This document shows, one piece after another, positions 60,636-64,000 of a stretch of 64,000 nt of DNA. This DNA comes from Abelmoschus esculentus (taxonomy: Eukaryota; Streptophyta; Magnoliopsida; Malvales; Malvaceae), in NCBI GenBank assembly GCA_035048815.1, contig JAUCBN010000011.1, positions 14,533,501-14,597,500 of the forward strand, given 5' to 3'. Position 1 is the first letter of the stretch, and every line of letters begins with the position of its first letter. Below the pieces are notes generated by a model. It did no database searches. It worked only from the letters and a program-made list of their open reading frames with translations, and had not been told where the DNA came from. The translations under genes were made by a program, and so were the position numbers.

Positions 60636-62336
60636 TGGGATACCAAAACTTATTTTACAAGTTAGGTTTTTATAAATTAAAAATAATATTTAGATAAACT
60701 ATTAAATAATTAATAATTCAAAATACTGAAATGTTTAACATTTAAAAAAACTGGGTTCAACCGATAATGTAATAAACATTAATTATCTAGAAAAATACAA
60801 ATAGAAGTCCCAAGTCCAAAGTTATTACAGAATAACAAAATATCCAGAATAAATATGATTAATCTGAAATATGTGAAATATACATAAATACTCTAAAATC
60901 AGGAATCTCCAAGCACCGTACAAAGTCTAAGTTTGAGATCTGACATAGGAAACTGAAAAGGTGTAAGCTAAGGAGCCTAGTTTGTCTCTAAAGTGCAGAT
61001 AAACAGGATCACAGAACAGAATAATGCAGATGATATAGTGTATGCATGATATGCTCCCAACTCCGAACTCCAACAAAAGAGTAGGTTCCCCTGAACCACT
61101 CTAATCCATCAAACCAACAGAAGTGGAAACTCGACTCGTAGGTGGAGCCACTAATCAGAAGTGGTATCTCGGCCCATAGGTGGAATCACTAAACAGAAGT
61201 GAATATATCACTAACTTCCCCGTACATATAATTCAACCAGATGCAATGTTAAGTGCAAAACACAGAATCAAAATGCATGCCTTAGTATCTAACAGGAAGC
61301 ATACATGGTAATTTCAAAATCATAAATATATATAATTAAGGATGATGAATGATCATACAGAATTTATCAGAAACTGCACACACTAAATAACAGAATTAAC
61401 AAAAGAGAACACACCTAAAGTAGAAGACTCAATGTCGAGAATGACGTCTATTGGGCTTGGCTCTACCACTAGATCGATCGGGTGTATATTCTACGAATAA
61501 CCGTAAATTTAGACACATCATTATGCCACTAAACTGATAAGTACACGTAATAGAAATAATCAAAAACTCACGTGCGTGTCCCGGAGACTGATAAACAGGA
61601 GAGCGTCTAGGAGGTGGTGGAGGCAGATTCTTCGGGTCGGAATCCACGTCACCTGAACCATACAGAAACTGATTCAGAATCCATAAAAGATAACATCCAG
61701 ATAAGGTATTCAAACATAAAAGACCTAAAGATGACACTTCATGTTCGAATTTTGAAAAACGGATACCGCTATCGGACTCAAGACATTGAAAAAAATAAAA
61801 TAGGATCGGGTCAGAAAGAGTTAACTGCTGACGTCAGCATGGTCAACGCTGACATCAGTAGTGATGTCATCAGGTCAACACTGATGTTAGTAGCATGACG
61901 TCAGCGGGTCATGTGTCACGTCGGGTTGAAACAGATTTTCTTGAGAAAATCTTGGTTTTCTTGAGAAAATCTGGAATTTCCCGAGTAAAGGAAGAAAGCT
62001 TACCAAAAACACGAACAAGAACTTCAAAGGTGCAAGATGGAACGCAAGAGAGATGAACGAAAAGGTTTTTCAGTTAGATCAAACAACAAAAGATTGTCTA
62101 AATGAAACATGACTTAGAGGAGAATTTTAATTCTCCAAATTAAAGTCTGAAACGGTTAGATCAATTACCATTTTGAAATATGGTATAATTATCCTTCGAG
62201 GGTCCGACTTTTCCAGATTTATAAATGAAGCATCAGATTTATAGAAAATTACCAAAAGGCCCCTAACAATCCCTAAATTCTAGGGTTTTGAATTAGGGAT
62301 TTAGATTTAAAATTGGGGGAAAATTTAGGTGTGATA
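60636..62336 (-). mobile_element. Solo LTR copy 2 (~1.70 kb, internal deletion)
   Basis: Closely similar to copy 1 over its whole length, but missing about 310 bp: AATTTCCCGAG joins TAAAGGAAGAAAGC at about 61985, where copy 1 has the extra 59041-59354. The right end reads AGGTGTGATA and the left end TGGGATACC. An inverted repeat with CAGATTTTCTTGAGAAAATC arms is at 61932-61973, and the TGACGTCA-type array at 61822-61910 keeps a few intact TGACGTCA. Confidence 0.82.
61429..61737 (-). pseudogene. LTR-internal DSDP short ORF, copy 2 (splice sites kept)
   Basis: The minus-strand frame includes GSGDVDSDPKNLPPPPPRR and ends in SSGRAKPNRRHSRH. Donor ACGTGAGT is read at 61571-61566 and acceptor TTATTCGTAG ends at 61491, enclosing 81 nt. 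Removing this interval keeps the same frame and links the proline-rich and arginine-rich parts; because 81 is a multiple of three, the unspliced version is open as well. It matches the arrangement at 18624-18848. Whether it is translated is unknown. Confidence 0.38.
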
Positions 62337-63434
62337 TTAAAAGTTGAAATTTTTAGATTAATCTGTATAACTTTGTTCAACAGTCCATAAATAAATATTT
62401 GAACTCATAAAATTTGATTTAATAATATCTGGTTTCGTTTTGTTGGGATTAAAACATGCATGTCTAAAAAGGCTTTATAACGAATCCGTTTGAATATTAA
62501 CTGAGTAAAAAGTCCATAATTAAGTATTTGAACTTATAAAATTTATTTTAATAACATCTGATTATCGTTTGTTTGGATTAAAATGTGTATCTCTAAATGG
62601 GCTTTTTAAAGAATCAGTTCAAATTTTAACTGAGGAAAAAGTTGAAAATTTGAGATTAATATGTATAATTTTGTTTAAAAGCCCATAATTAACTATTTTA
62701 ACTCATAAAATTTGATTTAATAACATTTTGTTATCGTTTTGTTGGGATTAAAACGTGCATGTCTAAAAAGGCTTTATAAAGAATCCGTTCGAATTTTAAC
62801 CGAGTAAAAAGCTAAAAAATTTAGATTAATTTTTATATTTTTTTTCAAAAGCCAATAATTAACTATTTGAACTCATAAAATTTGATTTAATAACATTTTG
62901 TTATCGTTTTGTTGGGATTAAAACGTGCATGTCTAAAAAGGCTTTATAAAGAATCTGTTCGAATTTTAACCGAGTAAAAAGCTAAAAAATTTAGATTAGT
63001 TTTTATAATTTTGTTCAAAAGCCAATAATTAACTATTTGAACTCATAAAATTTGATTTAATAACATTTGGTTGTCCTTTCATTGGAATTAAATCGTTCTT
63101 GTCTAAATGGGCTTTATAGAGAATTCGTTCGAATTTTAACATAGTAAAAGGCTGGAAATTTTAGATTAAACTGCATAATTTAATTCAAAAGCCTATAATT
63201 AACTATTTATAGAGGATCCGTTCTAATTTTAACCGAGTAATTAACTATTCAAAAGCCCATAATTTGATATTCAAATGTGCATGTCTAAATGGGCTTTATA
63301 GAGGATCCGTCCAATTTTAACCGAGTAAAAAGTTGAAAAATTTGAGTTTAATATGTATAATATTTTGCAAAAGCTCGTAATTAACTATTTAAACTCATAA
63401 AATTTGATTTAATGATATTTGGTTATCGTTTTGT
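62337..63434 (-). repeat. Satellite part of composite unit 3
   Basis: 1098 bp with the same monomer series as units 1 and 2, plus one extra monomer: the stretch with AACATTTTGTTATCG occurs twice in near-identical form (about 62720 and 62895). Confidence 0.85.
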
Positions 63435-64000
63435 TGGGATACCAAAACTTGTTTTGCAAGTTAGGTTTTTATAAATTAAAAATAATATTCAGATAAATTA
63501 CTAAATAATTAATAATTCAAAATACTGAAATTTTTAACATTTTAAAAAAACTGGGTTCAACCGTTAATGTAATAAACATTAATTATCTGAAAAATACAAA
63601 TAAAAATCCCAACTCCAGAGTTATTACATAATAACAAAATACCAGAATAAATATGATTAATCTGAAATCTATAAAACATACATAAATAGTCTAAAATAAG
63701 GAACCTCCAAGTACTGCACAGAGTCTAAGTCTGAGATCTCACACATGAAACTGAGAGGGTGTAAGCTAGGGAGCCTAGTGTGTCTCTAAAGTGCAGATAA
63801 ACAAGATCACAGAACAAAATAATGCAGATGATATAGTGTATGCATGATATGCACCCAACTCCGAACTCCAACAAAAGAGTAGGTTCCCCTGAACCACTCT
63901 AACTCTATCACACCAACAGAAGTGGAAGCTCGACTCGTAGGTGGAGCCAATGATCAGAAGTGGTATATCGACCCATAGGTGGAGTCACTGAACAGAAGTG
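63435..64000 (-). mobile_element. Solo LTR copy 3, partial at window end
   Basis: Enters at the same TTGGGATACCAAAACTTG junction as copies 1 and 2 and follows them through GAGGGTGTAAGCTAGG and the GGTGGAGCCA repeats until the window stops. It covers only the 3' third of the LTR in minus-strand sense. Confidence 0.82.

Larger units (their letters stand above)
56740..64000 (-). repeat. Composite tandem repeat: satellite block + solo LTR, ~2.6-2.95-kb units
   Basis: Units run 56740-59692, 59693-62336 and 62337 to the window end. Each starts at TAAAAAGTTGAAA or AAAAGTTGAAA of the satellite, passes through the same series of normal and shortened monomers (markers CGAATCCGTT-GAATATTAA, GTCCATAATTAAG, AGGATCCGTCCAATTTTAA) and enters the LTR at the same base (TTGGGATACCAAAACTT). 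Satellite parts of units 1 and 2 are both 943 bp. Unit 3 has an extra monomer (near-duplicate 62720-63050). The shared junctions show that the LTR and satellite were amplified together. Confidence 0.85.

Overview
This window is plant nuclear DNA, most likely from a eudicot centromere or pericentromere. About three quarters of it (roughly 48 kb) is one AT-rich tandem satellite with a period near 170 bp (169-171). The rest is broken retroelements: Ty3/gypsy (Metaviridae-type) remnants with plant-style LTRs, and one LINE-like fragment carrying a DUF4283/zinc-knuckle ORF1. I see no intact host gene, rRNA, tRNA or CRISPR array. The species cannot be named from the sequence.

Layout. 1-15398: satellite, forward phase, with several kinds of higher-order repeat (HOR). 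15399-19643: gypsy remnant on the + strand, holding the end of RT, RNase H, integrase, a chromodomain-like tail and the 3' LTR. 19644-25502: satellite. 25503-29946: second gypsy remnant on the - strand (3.4-kb LTR plus the 3' end of pol). 29947-42992: satellite with 779-, 342- and 654-bp HORs. 43013-46075: 3'-truncated LINE-like element. 46076-49193: satellite. Near 49194 the satellite flips orientation and also changes subfamily. 49194-56739: inverted satellite with a 2.94-kb HOR. 56740-64000: a composite tandem repeat of about 2.8-2.95 kb in which a solo LTR and about 0.94-1.1 kb of satellite are amplified together as one unit.

No gene set acts together here; the content is repeat turnover. 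Decay of the gypsy pol genes is dominated by changes readable as C-to-T, mostly at CAG/CTG positions, as expected after plant CHG methylation. The observations most worth following are the LTR-satellite composite array, the orientation and subfamily switch, and a short LTR-internal reading frame. That frame has a candidate 81-82-nt intron and is recognisable in two diverged LTR groups. All coordinates of repeat units and element ends were read by eye and carry a few bases of uncertainty.
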